Position numbers and translations under genes: made by a program. A stretch of DNA of 64,000 bases. Source: Deltaproteobacteria bacterium. GTDB lineage: Bacteria; Desulfobacterota; Desulfobacteria; Desulfobacterales; B30-G6. The notes beneath the pieces were generated by a model. It did no database searches. It was not told where the DNA came from and saw only the letters and a program-made list of their open reading frames with translations. The stretch lies in assembly GCA_022340465.1 (NCBI GenBank), contig JAJDNW010000100.1:1-64000 (forward strand), in the 5' to 3' direction. Shown piece by piece: positions 43,230 through 52,202 of the stretch. Each line of letters starts with the position of its first letter. Position 1 is the first letter of the stretch.

Positions 43230-44738
43230 TTAGTTGAATTGTTTTCTCAATTCCGTTTTCAATATTTTACCCGTAGGTGTCCTGGGTAACGCATCCGTGA
43301 CCACCACGGATTTGGGAATTTTGAATTTTCCAATCTTGCCCTGACACCACTCGATCAATTCTTCTTCGGTCAGTGTCTGCCCTGCCTGAACAACCACGAT
43401 GGCCTTGACGGCTTCACCCCATTTTTCGTGGGGATAACCGATAACCCCCACATCGACGACTTTGGGATGGTTTAACAGGGCATCTTCGATTTCCGCCGGA
43501 TAAATATTTTCACCACCGGAAATGATCATGTCCTTTTTGCGGTCAAGGATATAGAGAAATCCGTCCGCGTCCATTTTGGCGACATCACCGGTATGCAGCC
43601 AACCGTCTTTTATGGCGTCATCCGTCTCTTCAGGCCGGTTCAGGTATCCCTTCATCATGTTGGGTGCTCGCAACAAGACTTCGCCTTTCTCTCCCGGCGG
43701 CAGATCCTGCCCGTTGTAATCGACCACACGCACCTCGGTATGAAAAAAGGGCCGCCCGCAGGACCCGACTTTTTCAATCGCATTTTCGGAATCCAGCACC
43801 GTGCCGGTGTTGCATTCGGTCAGGCCATAAAGCTGGCGCACTTCGATACCGCTGGCTTGATATTCTTTAATTAAGGTTACGGGGACCGGAGCGGCGTACA
43901 CCAGGATAGTTTTAACAGAACTCCAGTCATATTTTTCAAAATCAGGTACAAGTTTCAGAAAATCCAGGAGCTGGGGGACTGAACCGAAACCGCTAACCTT
44001 TTCTTCTTCGATAAGCTCGAGAAAACGTTGAGGATCCAAAGTTCTCAGCAGGACCACTTTTCCACCCGAGTGAACGACCCAGGGCGGACCCGCCAGAGCA
44101 CCGATATGAAAAAGCGGCAAAGCGATTAAGGATGTATTTCCGATATCCAGTCCCAGCGTGCACATAAGATTTACCGAGTTCCAGTAATAGTACGCGTGGG
44201 TAAGTTCGGCGCCTTTTGGCCTTCCGGTCGTTCCGGATGTATACAGTATAGTTAAGGTGTCATCGTCGCCGCCGACGATTTGCGGTTCCCCGTCGGGTGC
44301 GTCACCGATCAACGTTTCGTACGATTTGGCCCAATCCGGTGGATTCTCGGAAATAGCGATGAAATCTTTGGTGGGGATGTCACTGCGGATGGAGTCGACC
44401 ACCTCCGCGTACTCCGGACCGAATACAAGTACCTTTGAATCGGAATCTGACAGGATGTACTGTATTTCAGGACCTGCCAGACGGTAGTTGACCGGCACCA
44501 GGATGGCCCCGATTTTACCCAATCCAAAATACATATCGTAATATTCCGGCTCGTTGAAAGCCAGTATGCCTATGCGGTCACCATGTCCGATGCCCAGAGC
44601 TGTCATGGCATTGGCCAGGCGGTTGGCGCGATCGTTTAGGTCTTGATAGGTGCGGCGGACATCCTCACAGACCAATCCCTCTCTGCCGGGAGTTATTCGT
44701 GAACGTCTGGTTAAAAAATCTCCGATGTTTATTTTCAT
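43230..44738 (-). CDS. Long-chain-type acyl-CoA synthetase (AMP-forming)
   Basis: The 502-residue enzyme activates a carboxylic acid to an acyl-adenylate and then acyl-CoA. Motifs in order are YTSGTTGRPKGAELTH near 168 (P-loop), LPLFHIGAL near 209, YGLTECNTGT near 303, GWLHTGDVAKMD near 382, ILDRKKDMIISGGENIYP near 400, and the catalytic Lys in PRTPTGKILKTELRKQ at the C-terminus. Length is normal. GGGGGAAA precedes ATG. It is the intact relative of the pseudogene at 11382. The neighbouring minus-strand aminotransferase is 350 bp upstream, so it may be transcribed alone. Confidence 0.95.
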   Translation of the reverse strand: MKINIGDFLTRRSRITPGREGLVCEDVRRTYQDLNDRANRLANAMTALGIGHGDRIGILAFNEPEYYDMYFGLGKIGAILVPVNYRLAGPEIQYILSDSDSKVLVFGPEYAEVVDSIRSDIPTKDFIAISENPPDWAKSYETLIGDAPDGEPQIVGGDDDTLTILYTSGTTGRPKGAELTHAYYYWNSVNLMCTLGLDIGNTSLIALPLFHIGALAGPPWVVHSGGKVVLLRTLDPQRFLELIEEEKVSGFGSVPQLLDFLKLVPDFEKYDWSSVKTILVYAAPVPVTLIKEYQASGIEVRQLYGLTECNTGTVLDSENAIEKVGSCGRPFFHTEVRVVDYNGQDLPPGEKGEVLLRAPNMMKGYLNRPEETDDAIKDGWLHTGDVAKMDADGFLYILDRKKDMIISGGENIYPAEIEDALLNHPKVVDVGVIGYPHEKWGEAVKAIVVVQAGQTLTEEELIEWCQGKIGKFKIPKSVVVTDALPRTPTGKILKTELRKQFN

Positions 44739-45091
44739 AGTTTCCCCCTTTCATTGTAATAACGAAATTACCATAACGTCAGCAGACGGTATGACTCTCG
44801 ATTTACGGGTGACTTTTTCTTCGAGAGACATGAGATCACCTTCGTAAGGCAAAGGCCGATTGCATTCTCCTTGATTGGTATCTCAATAGAGGGATGTTGT
44901 TTGGATACCGCTGGAGCAGGCAAATACTAAATCCCAATTAATCTATTTTCAACAAAACAAGGGGGTCAAGGATTCAAGGATCCGAGGGTATGACCTTAGA
45001 GGTCAGAGGTCACAGGCGTATGGCAGGGTTGAAACCCTGCGCTACACAGCCGTAAGCTATATGCTATGTAGACCAGGATGTCAACACGTCA
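44739..45091. other. Gene-free region with palindrome and GAGGTCA words
   Basis: No gene is visible. It includes the perfect palindrome GCAGGGTT-GA-AACCCTGC at 45023-45040 and TTAGAGGTCAGAGGTCACAGG-like reiterated words at 44996-45016, whose inverse (TGACCTCTGACCTCTG) occurs at about 13947-13962 upstream of uspA. The palindrome could end transcription of the aminotransferase gene on the minus strand. Confidence 0.5.
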
Positions 45092-46300
45092 TCAAATTAG
45101 ACTGGCCAACCGACGCACCCCTTCTATAATTTGTTTTTCATTGCAATAGGAAAAATTGAACCGCAGTGCATTATTCTTCATCGATCCTTGCGGATAAAAT
45201 TTGCTTCCCGGAATAAAGGCTACCTTATTTTCTACCGCACGGGTGAACAAAGCATCTGTGTCGACAGACTCATCAAGCGTGACCCAGACAAATATTCCGC
45301 CTTCGGGATCTGTCCATTGCGCGTGGCCGGACATATATACTTCGAGGGCCTTGACCATAGCATCTCTGCGCGGGCGATATAAATCGATAACTCTCTGGAT
45401 CTGTTCTTGCATGTGGCCCTGCTCTATAAAACGCGCGGCCACACGCTGCGTAACACCTTCGGGACTTACCACGCTTTTCTGGGCCCACTTCACCATCGGT
45501 TTCGTTATTTCCGGAGGGCCGGATACAAATCCAAGTCGCAGCCCAGGGCCTAATATTTTAGAAAAAGACTTGGCAATGGTTACAAGCTTGGACTCGTTGA
45601 ATTCGGTTCGGGCCAATTCCCACAGCGTACAGATATCTTCTCCGTGAAAGCGCAGTTCCCGATACGGTTGATCTTCGAGAATAGGGACCTCATATGTCAG
45701 GGCTGTCTCGATCACCGCCCGTCTCCGGTCCAGATTCATGGTTCTCCCGGTGGGGTTTTGAAAGTCCGGGGTGGTATAGATAAACTTAACTCTCTCACCG
45801 GTATGAAAAAGCTTTTCTATGCTTGCCTTCAAGCTGTCCGGCTTCATACCGAATTCATCCATTTCGATGCCGACTAGGCGGGCGCCACAGCTTTCCATGG
45901 CGGAAAAGGAACCCGGGAACCCGGGCGCTTCACAGATGATAATATCGCCCGGATCGATGAGCGTACGCGTGAAATGGTAGATCCCGCTGGTGGAACCAAT
46001 GGTAATCATGATTTCATCGTCGGACAGATCGGGCACCCCCTCATACTTTTTCAGGGCGTTTTTCAATACACGATCCCCGTCGCTCGCACCGTACTGTAAA
46101 ACATCATCCCCTTCGTGGGTGATGACACCTGAATACAGATCTCTAAACACGTCTTTGGGAAACGAAGCTGGACTGGGAAGGCCGCCGGCAAAGGATATCA
46201 TATCCGGGACGCCCCTGGTCGTATTCAACATCTCCCGGATAAAAGAGTGCTGCATGCATGCTGTCATTTTCGAATAGAGTCTATGTATCGCTTTGTCCAT
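45092..46300 (-). CDS. PLP-dependent aminotransferase (class I/II, LysN/MocR-like)
   Basis: The 402-residue fold-type I enzyme has MISFAGGLPSPASFP near 33, ITIGSTSGIYHFTRTLIDPGD near 95, the PLP-contact FIYTTPDFQNPTGRTM near 176 and ILEDQPYRELRF near 212. The Schiff-base Lys lies in LVTIAKSFSKILGPGLRLGF near 244. The best family match in memory is 2-aminoadipate/multi-substrate aminotransferases. No DNA-binding domain, so it is an enzyme and not a MocR regulator. GGGAGAGG precedes ATG. Confidence 0.92.
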   Translation of the reverse strand: MDKAIHRLYSKMTACMQHSFIREMLNTTRGVPDMISFAGGLPSPASFPKDVFRDLYSGVITHEGDDVLQYGASDGDRVLKNALKKYEGVPDLSDDEIMITIGSTSGIYHFTRTLIDPGDIIICEAPGFPGSFSAMESCGARLVGIEMDEFGMKPDSLKASIEKLFHTGERVKFIYTTPDFQNPTGRTMNLDRRRAVIETALTYEVPILEDQPYRELRFHGEDICTLWELARTEFNESKLVTIAKSFSKILGPGLRLGFVSGPPEITKPMVKWAQKSVVSPEGVTQRVAARFIEQGHMQEQIQRVIDLYRPRRDAMVKALEVYMSGHAQWTDPEGGIFVWVTLDESVDTDALFTRAVENKVAFIPGSKFYPQGSMKNNALRFNFSYCNEKQIIEGVRRLASLI

Positions 46301-46354
46301 TCTATGGCCTCTCCCGCTTTATTTCCTGATAAAGGCGACCAGACCCGGATGCCG

Positions 46355-47836
46355 TCATGACAATAGCCCCGGTATGCCGGACAGATCGTTCAGCACAGGA
46401 TCGATTCCCACTCGTCGAGCCAGATCGGAAGTAAACAGCCCGTCCGGGTCGAGTCGCTTTTTGATCGCCAAAAGTTCTTTGTATCGCGGAAACACGCGGT
46501 AGAACTGTTCCGGACGCAGCACCTGATCCTTGGCAAGATGGATCTTGCCTCCCCTCCGAATGGTGGCCTCGATAAGTTGATCTACGGCTTCCCGGCTGGC
46601 ATCCATGTGGCGCTTTTTCGGGTGGAATTCAAAGTTGAGGCTGTAACCGTCTTCCGAAAAAGATATAAGGCAGTCATCCGGTTTGTGGGACCGCAGAATC
46701 GTCGTCACCGGGGGGCAGGGTGACGACTGGCAAATACCCATCAGTTCGACGATGGCCTCCCGCGCCTCTGACCTGGGAAACGTAAGCTGCACCGTGTAGC
46801 CGTGGGGTCCGCAGACCAGGTGGGCAGGTGGCACCGTAAAACTGGCCTCGAAGCCGAACCTGAGGAAGAGCTCTGTATTGGAAGAACGCCCGGTGGTCTC
46901 CAAAAACCGGCATCCGGCATAGTACATCTGGTTGAACGTATTCATCATGGGGCGCTGAAAATGCAGCATAAGCGACAGCAGGGGACCGAATTTTTCGTGA
47001 AGCGCGAGGCCGAACTCGCGGTGCTTTTCAAGGCGTTCGTAGCCTGCAGCAAGGATTTTCCGTCGTTGGGCCGGCGTATCCCGTCGCTCGACCCATTTGG
47101 CGGCATGGATCACGGAGCGCCCCACCCGGCTGCCTCTGGCGTAAGCATCCACCCAGACAACCGCCGCATCGTGTGATGTCTCGACACGCGCAATTGTCTT
47201 TAGCATCTCGTCGACATCCGGCACGGGTATGCGGTCGATCCTGACAAAGGGAGATGGCACTGGACAAAGTTGCAGCGTCGCGTCTATGATGATACCGATG
47301 AGGCCTATACCCCCTAATACGGCATTGAAAAGCTCATGGGAACGGTCTATTTCAAGGGTGCTGCCGTCTGCCAGCATCAGGGTAAAGCGAACGACCTGAT
47401 GGGCAAAACTGCCGTGGTGCCAGGCGTCCTTTCCGTTGACGTTGACACACATCGCTCCGGCAACGCTGGAGTGTGATTCGGTCGGACTCGCCGGCAGGTA
47501 GAGCCGGTGATGGTGAACCACCCGGTAAATATCGATGAGCCGGATGCCGGCCTCCACAGTGATCTGGGCCGCGTCGGCATTGAAGTCGAGTATCCGGTTC
47601 ATGGCGCTCATGTCCATCAGCGCCTGGCCGTCGTTGAGTGCCAGATCACCATACCCGCGCCCCGCACCGCGTGCGCAGACAGTCATACCCTGTTTGCGGC
47701 AGTAGGCAAGCGCCTCGCGGCATTGCTCAATCGATGTCGGCTGCGCAACCAGAGAGCGCGTCTTCATCGAGCCCACTAGAGACTCGAGCGCTTTCCATTT
47801 CATAAAGCCCGGTGGGCGTATCGTTCCAGAATTCAT
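46355..47836 (-). CDS. FAD-linked oxidase (aldonolactone oxidase / FAD_binding_4 type)
   Basis: The ~493-residue protein has the vanillyl-alcohol-oxidase-type FAD domain: VAQPTSIEQCREALAYCRKQG near 30, CARGAGRGYGDLAL near 53, and YLPASPTESHSSVAGAMCVN near 113. The C-terminal substrate domain ends with KKRLDPDGLFTSDLARR. Related proteins oxidise sugar lactones or act in decaprenyl-ribose epimerisation (DprE1-like). Its ATG shares one base with the stop of the upstream glycosyltransferase gene (TGATG), so the two are coupled and may modify a lipid-linked sugar (inference). A start at 47803 is possible. Confidence 0.85.
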   Translation of the reverse strand: MNSGTIRPPGFMKWKALESLVGSMKTRSLVAQPTSIEQCREALAYCRKQGMTVCARGAGRGYGDLALNDGQALMDMSAMNRILDFNADAAQITVEAGIRLIDIYRVVHHHRLYLPASPTESHSSVAGAMCVNVNGKDAWHHGSFAHQVVRFTLMLADGSTLEIDRSHELFNAVLGGIGLIGIIIDATLQLCPVPSPFVRIDRIPVPDVDEMLKTIARVETSHDAAVVWVDAYARGSRVGRSVIHAAKWVERRDTPAQRRKILAAGYERLEKHREFGLALHEKFGPLLSLMLHFQRPMMNTFNQMYYAGCRFLETTGRSSNTELFLRFGFEASFTVPPAHLVCGPHGYTVQLTFPRSEAREAIVELMGICQSSPCPPVTTILRSHKPDDCLISFSEDGYSLNFEFHPKKRHMDASREAVDQLIEATIRRGGKIHLAKDQVLRPEQFYRVFPRYKELLAIKKRLDPDGLFTSDLARRVGIDPVLNDLSGIPGLLS

Positions 47837-49059
47837 CAAGACTCTCCGCGGGCCGCCGGCTGGAAGTTGAGCATATCCAGGGCCTTTGCAAGCACCTGTT
47901 GCACCCCGATGCTGGTAAGACACACATTGTCTCCGTCGCAGGGTGAGTTGCGGTGGTTATAGGCTGAAAGACAGGGCGAACAGGACAGGGACGAATGAAA
48001 TACAACCGCGTTATCGCTTAGGGGCCCATAGAGGACAGGTGTTTCCGGGCCGAAAAATATGATGGTCTTAATGGGTGTCATGGCTGAGAACTGACCCGGT
48101 CCACCGTCATTGGTGATGAGCAGCGATGCCAGGTGAAATAGAATCATTAATTCGCGCAACGTTCGTGTGAAGCCGGTAAGGTCGATACAGTCCTTGTGAC
48201 GGCAATGGGCCTGGATGGTTTGTGCCAGGTGCCGGTCCTCCTTCATTCCGATGATGCCCACGGCGCAGCCGGCCTGCAGCAGTTTATCCGCCAGGCGGCA
48301 ATAGGATTCCAGGGGCCAGGCCCTTATGGGCAACAGGCCGCCGCTTGGATACAACAGGACCAACGGCTTCCCTTCAACAGCGGGGGCATGGGTATGAAAC
48401 CGTCTGGTAAATGCCTCGGTCACGGTCGGTGTCAACCGGACCTTTGGCAATGTTGTCTTCACCGGAGCTACCGACCGCTTTGACCGGGGAAACGTTTCTG
48501 ATTCCATGGCATCCGCCAGCGTGATGAACTGCTGGGATATGTGCTGGTAGGGATTGTAAAGCACCGGGCAATTGATGAAATCCCCCCGGTAGAGACCTTC
48601 CTGGGTGTGCCTGTGAAAGCCTACGCGTACAGGCGCGCCGCTCAGATATGAGAGCATGCTGCTGATCCGGTGGAAAAGCTCACAATCGATGGACACATCA
48701 AATTTCTGGCGGCGCAGTTCAATCACCACCCGTATAATGCCCACGAACAATCTGGCTGGGGAAGAGGGATCGATGGTGTAAATGTTTTCATTGGGAACAA
48801 CTTCCATGATCTCCATGATCTCCCTGTTCTCTTTAAACTGCAGTACACTGATGGCTGCTTTCGGATACCTCGATTTCAGGAGTTGAAACATCGGGTGGGC
48901 CAGTACCAGGCTACCCATCTCGGACAGCAGGATAACGAGAATTTTCCGGGTGTTCCGTGGGGTTGTCTTTGCTTGACGGCTGAAACAGAACAGGGAGAGG
49001 ACCCGGCACAGGATTGCCCCTATAACCTGGTCAATTTTGCGCTGCAGTTTAACATTCAT
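47836..49059 (-). CDS. Family 9 glycosyltransferase (heptosyltransferase-like)
   Basis: The ~407-residue cytoplasmic enzyme has a GT-B fold. The N-domain starts ILVILLSEMGSLVLAHPMFQLLKSRYP near 41, as in WaaC/WaaF. The C-domain has VLLYPSGGLLPIRAWPLESYCRLADKL near 240 and LLITNDGGPGQFSAM near 315 (donor-binding loop). CSPCLSAYNHRNSPCDGDNVCL near 360 is the Cys-rich C-terminal segment seen in related proteins. It would add heptose or a similar sugar to a surface glycolipid. Start at 49059; an in-frame TTG lies 12 nt upstream. Confidence 0.9.
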   Translation of the reverse strand: MNVKLQRKIDQVIGAILCRVLSLFCFSRQAKTTPRNTRKILVILLSEMGSLVLAHPMFQLLKSRYPKAAISVLQFKENREIMEIMEVVPNENIYTIDPSSPARLFVGIIRVVIELRRQKFDVSIDCELFHRISSMLSYLSGAPVRVGFHRHTQEGLYRGDFINCPVLYNPYQHISQQFITLADAMESETFPRSKRSVAPVKTTLPKVRLTPTVTEAFTRRFHTHAPAVEGKPLVLLYPSGGLLPIRAWPLESYCRLADKLLQAGCAVGIIGMKEDRHLAQTIQAHCRHKDCIDLTGFTRTLRELMILFHLASLLITNDGGPGQFSAMTPIKTIIFFGPETPVLYGPLSDNAVVFHSSLSCSPCLSAYNHRNSPCDGDNVCLTSIGVQQVLAKALDMLNFQPAARGES

Positions 49060-49092
49060 GGATAATTTCAACTACATGAACCCGTATACCAA

Positions 49093-49142
49093 GTCAAGTG
49101 AATTAACCGGCATGCTTTTGTTTTTCAAACTTTTCACTTGAC
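49093..49142. promoter_or_regulatory. Inverted repeat between divergent operons
   Basis: GTCAAGTGAA (49093-49102) and TTCACTTGAC (49133-49142) are perfect 10-bp inverted arms 30 bp apart, in the 157-bp space between the glycosyltransferase and flippase-like genes. Possible binding sites for a shared regulator. Confidence 0.5.
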
Positions 49143-49216
49143 CTGGCAATAAATCCCATTATGATAAATCAATTTTTCGAATGGATTTCCATGCTGCCGA
49201 AAATGCGGATTGAACC

Positions 49217-50377
49217 ATGCGTTTGCGGTTGAAAAGCTTGGGACGCTTGATGCGTGCAGCCAACGGAAACAACGCCATGGAAAAACAACCAGAGTCCCAT
49301 GCCCGGGAAGCACCGTTAGGCGAGGATAAAAGCCTCAAGCAGAAAATGTGGAGCTGGCCGACCTATGCCAGCATCGCCGTCTCCATCGTCATTCTTTCCA
49401 TCCTCGTGTCCATGCTGGACATCAAAGAAATCTGGCGTGAATTCGAAGCCGCCGACAAGTTCTACATCCTCATCGCGGCACTCTCCCACTATGCCACATA
49501 CCTGGTGCGGGGTATGCGTTGGCGAAATTGCCTGACACGCTTCAATCTTAAAGACGGCTCGTTGAGATTTTCCCTGTTGGTATTCTTTTATAATTTTGTA
49601 GACAACGTGGTTCCCGCCAAATTCGGAGATCTCTACGCTTCCCACATGGCACGCATCAACTTCGGTGTCAGACGCTCGGCCGCCATCGGGTCAATCGTTT
49701 TTCTGAGAATGATCGACGCCTGGGTATTGCTGATCCTGGCAGGGGTGTCGTCCTGGATCCTGTTTGCCGCCAAACTGCCGAACTCGGTGCTCTGGAGTCT
49801 GATCCTTGGCATTGCCATAGCCGTGGGTGCAACTTCGATTATCCTGGTTTTCTTTTTCTTTAAAAAGTCCATCCCCGGCTTCTTACCCGAAAAGGTCGTT
49901 GAGATGATTAAATCTTTTCAAGATGGTATGTGGCCTCAACCCGAAAGGCTGATTCTGATCGCCGGTCTCACCGTGGTTATCTGGATGCTGGAATCGCTGT
50001 GGATCTTCTTTCTGTGCATGGCCTTCGGGTTCCGGTTGTCAGTGGTCGAGCTCGTTTTCCTGACCATGATTCCCCTGCTGGCCACCTCTTTTCCATTTAC
50101 CCCTTCCGGGACCGGGGTGGTCGAACTGACCCTGTTCAGTTGTTTGCGGCTTGTGGGTGCTGTTTCGCCGGTGGCGGCCTCCATCACCGTTGTCAACCGG
50201 TTCATCGATTTCTGGCTCCACATCGGTCTGGGGCTGGTGGTGTTCGCCTTTCGGCGGATGTTGAACCTGCGCACCTGGCGCGAGGTGCCCATGAAAACGG
50301 ACAACCTGTCCAGCAGGCCCCCCCAGACACCAAACGTTCAGGAAGGTTCGGAACTATTGACTCGGGTGGAGCCGTGA
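49217..50377 (+). CDS. Lysylphosphatidylglycerol synthetase TM / UPF0104 flippase-like protein
   Basis: The 386-residue inner-membrane protein has about eight membrane segments. YLVRGMRWRNCL near 94, FFYNFVDNVVPAKFGDLYASHMAR near 118, and FPFTPSGTGVVELTLF near 293 are signatures of the LPG_synthase_TM/AglD family, which work in glycolipid or polyprenyl-sugar handling. The start may be 49217 or 49277 (MEKQPES). With the downstream aminotransferase and the divergent glycosyltransferase it suggests a small glycolipid locus. Confidence 0.88.
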   Translation: MRLRLKSLGRLMRAANGNNAMEKQPESHAREAPLGEDKSLKQKMWSWPTYASIAVSIVILSILVSMLDIKEIWREFEAADKFYILIAALSHYATYLVRGMRWRNCLTRFNLKDGSLRFSLLVFFYNFVDNVVPAKFGDLYASHMARINFGVRRSAAIGSIVFLRMIDAWVLLILAGVSSWILFAAKLPNSVLWSLILGIAIAVGATSIILVFFFFKKSIPGFLPEKVVEMIKSFQDGMWPQPERLILIAGLTVVIWMLESLWIFFLCMAFGFRLSVVELVFLTMIPLLATSFPFTPSGTGVVELTLFSCLRLVGAVSPVAASITVVNRFIDFWLHIGLGLVVFAFRRMLNLRTWREVPMKTDNLSSRPPQTPNVQEGSELLTRVEP

Positions 50378-50527
50378 CCTATTTTCATGCTCTCGAGATC
50401 GAGGCAGCCGGACACGACGCCTTGCCACGAGATCCAGAAAAGCGAGTCTTACGATAATCCGCGCGCAGTCCAAGGCCTGTAATCGGTCGATAGAAAACGC
50501 GTCGCTAATGTAAAGAGAGGTCGAAGC

Positions 50528-51787
50528 ATGACACTAATAGGAAGCGTACCCCGGCGGGCAGTAAACCTGGCACCGGGAACCTTGAGAACCCTCATCAGAC
50601 ACCTGCCGGGCAGCAAGGCCCAGCAGGGGCCCTCCATCGAAGCATTCTATCAGGCTTTCGGCCAATGGCTCGGCACCCCGCATGTATTCGGTGCCGCCTC
50701 GGGCCGTTCGGCCTTTCAACTGGCATTGAAATCCCTTGAACTGAAAAAGGGCGCCGAGATCATCTTCCCCATTTTTACCTTCCCGGTCATGCCGATGGTT
50801 GCGAAAATTCTCGGCTACCGACCTGTTTTCTGCGAGGTGGATCCCGTGACGTTCAACGCCGGCCCCGAGCATATCGAACCCAAGATCACCGCTGACACGG
50901 GTGCCGTGCTGGCCACGCATCTGTTCGGGAAACCCTGCCCGATCAATGAAATCAAAGCGTTGGCCCGGCAACGGGGTATCCGTCTGCTGGAGGACTGTGC
51001 CCATGCCTGCGGTGTACGCGTGGACGGGAAAGCGGTGGGGACTTTCGGGGATATCGGCCTGTTCAGTTTCGCCGAGGGGAAAAACATGCCCTGTTTTGGT
51101 GGGGGTGCCATTGCCATATCGGATCCTGTGATCGCAGCTAGAGCCGGGCAAATATTGGCCGAATCGGCCATGCAGTCCAAAGATGAAATAGTCAAAAAGG
51201 CGATCTCGGTCTGGCTGAAATGGCTGGCTACGATTCCCTGGGTATTCGGCATCACCATGTATCCGGCATTGAGACTCAAACAGATGCTGAACCAGCCGTT
51301 GCTGGACTCCTCCGTAGGGGACGACCTGCTCTACCAGTTTGAGCGATCACAACCCCAAATCAAACGCATGTCCAACCTGCAGGCCGCCGTCGGGCTCGTT
51401 CAGCTGCGTTACATCGATGCCTTTAACGAAGGCGCGCGGCTAAATGGCCAGGCATTGACCGAGGAGTTGGGGAAGGTAAAATCGGTCACGGCGCCGCCGA
51501 CCTCGGACAAAAATAACATCTACGTGTACTATCCCCTCTCGGTCTCACCGGAAATGCGCGATGACCTGCGCCATTTTTTGCTCAGGCACGGGATCGATTC
51601 GAAGATAACCGATATGTCCGACTGCTCCGTGCTGACACCTTTCCAGAATGGCCGCAACGATGACAAACACCGGGAAGGGCCCAGCGAAGCATCTATCCTG
51701 GAAATCTGTGTGTACCCTATGATCTCAACGGCCAAAATGCGTCGTATCGGTCGGGTGATACGAGCCTGGGATGCCGCAAAACACTGA
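50528..51787 (+). CDS. DegT/DnrJ/EryC1/StrS-family sugar aminotransferase
   Basis: The 419-residue PLP enzyme has GAASGRSAFQLALKSL near 56, FPIFTFPVMPMVAKILGYRPVF near 79, THLFGKPCPI near 130, LLEDCAHACGV near 152, and the Schiff-base Lys in LFSFAEGKNMPCFGGGAI near 188. Usual substrates are 3- or 4-keto nucleotide sugars. The segment FAEGKN differs from the more common FHxxKN, so a role on a lipid-linked substrate is possible. GAGAGG precedes ATG. It follows the flippase-like gene by 150 bp, a gap with no gene. Confidence 0.92.
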   Translation: MTLIGSVPRRAVNLAPGTLRTLIRHLPGSKAQQGPSIEAFYQAFGQWLGTPHVFGAASGRSAFQLALKSLELKKGAEIIFPIFTFPVMPMVAKILGYRPVFCEVDPVTFNAGPEHIEPKITADTGAVLATHLFGKPCPINEIKALARQRGIRLLEDCAHACGVRVDGKAVGTFGDIGLFSFAEGKNMPCFGGGAIAISDPVIAARAGQILAESAMQSKDEIVKKAISVWLKWLATIPWVFGITMYPALRLKQMLNQPLLDSSVGDDLLYQFERSQPQIKRMSNLQAAVGLVQLRYIDAFNEGARLNGQALTEELGKVKSVTAPPTSDKNNIYVYYPLSVSPEMRDDLRHFLLRHGIDSKITDMSDCSVLTPFQNGRNDDKHREGPSEASILEICVYPMISTAKMRRIGRVIRAWDAAKH

Positions 51788-51801
51788 CCGCATAAATCGG
51801 C

Positions 51802-51875
51802 GATCTCCGGTAGAGCCTTAAGATATGAAGCAGCCCCCCGAAGGGGCCTGTTCTGCCGCCGGCACTGATTTGTTT
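51802..51875 (+). repeat. ~75-bp dispersed hairpin repeat, copy 2
   Basis: Aligns with 11289-11363. Here the element sits 14 bp after the aminotransferase stop. Arms around CGGTAGA and TTCTGCCG, plus CCCCCCGAAGGGG inside, can form a folded RNA, perhaps a terminator-like structure. Confidence 0.65.
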
Positions 51876-51981
51876 GGGGTTGACACAATGCTTCAAAGGA
51901 CAGCGGTTTGAAACATGATTGCTGCCAGTTATACCGATTCTCATACATCTGTTCTGCTTGAAACGCACGAGCCGCTTTTTT

Positions 51982-52014
51982 TGCACCCTGTAAAATAAAC
52001 TGACGATCCCGTCG
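51982..52014 (+). promoter_or_regulatory. Candidate enhancer site, type A
   Basis: TGCACCCTGTAAAATAAAC followed by TGACGATCCCGTCG. The CACC-CTGTAAA core and GAC-CC half align with the sites at 32311 and 53171. The centre is about 106 bp upstream of the -24 GG at 52104. Confidence 0.6.
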
Positions 52015-52102
52015 TCCCCCGGCCACCCGCCCCTCCTTCTCGAGAATTTAATAGTATACATATTTTCAGCATGTTGTGAATTTCGTACGTTTTCCCTGCG
52101 GG

Positions 52103-52118
52103 TGGCACACGGCTTGCA
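52103..52118 (+). promoter_or_regulatory. Sigma-54 promoter of the PstS-like gene
   Basis: TGGCACACGGCTTGCA matches the consensus TGGCACG-N4-TTGCA at all key positions; the best sigma-54 site in the window. It lies 85 bp upstream of the start codon. Confidence 0.88.
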
Positions 52119-52202
52119 TTTCCACCTTTTCAGATCAGCGATCCTAGCAAGGAGACATTGTAAAAGGACATGATGCATAAACCGACCAAGGAGGGACTCA
52201 AT

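Larger units (their letters stand above)
51876..52202 (+). other. Regulatory region of the PstS-like gene
   Basis: This ~330-bp gap has no gene. It carries a type A enhancer candidate (51982-52014), a sigma-54 promoter (52103-52118), a run of seven T at 51974-51983 region and a purine-rich leader with two AAGGAG-like sites before the start at 52203. Confidence 0.6.
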
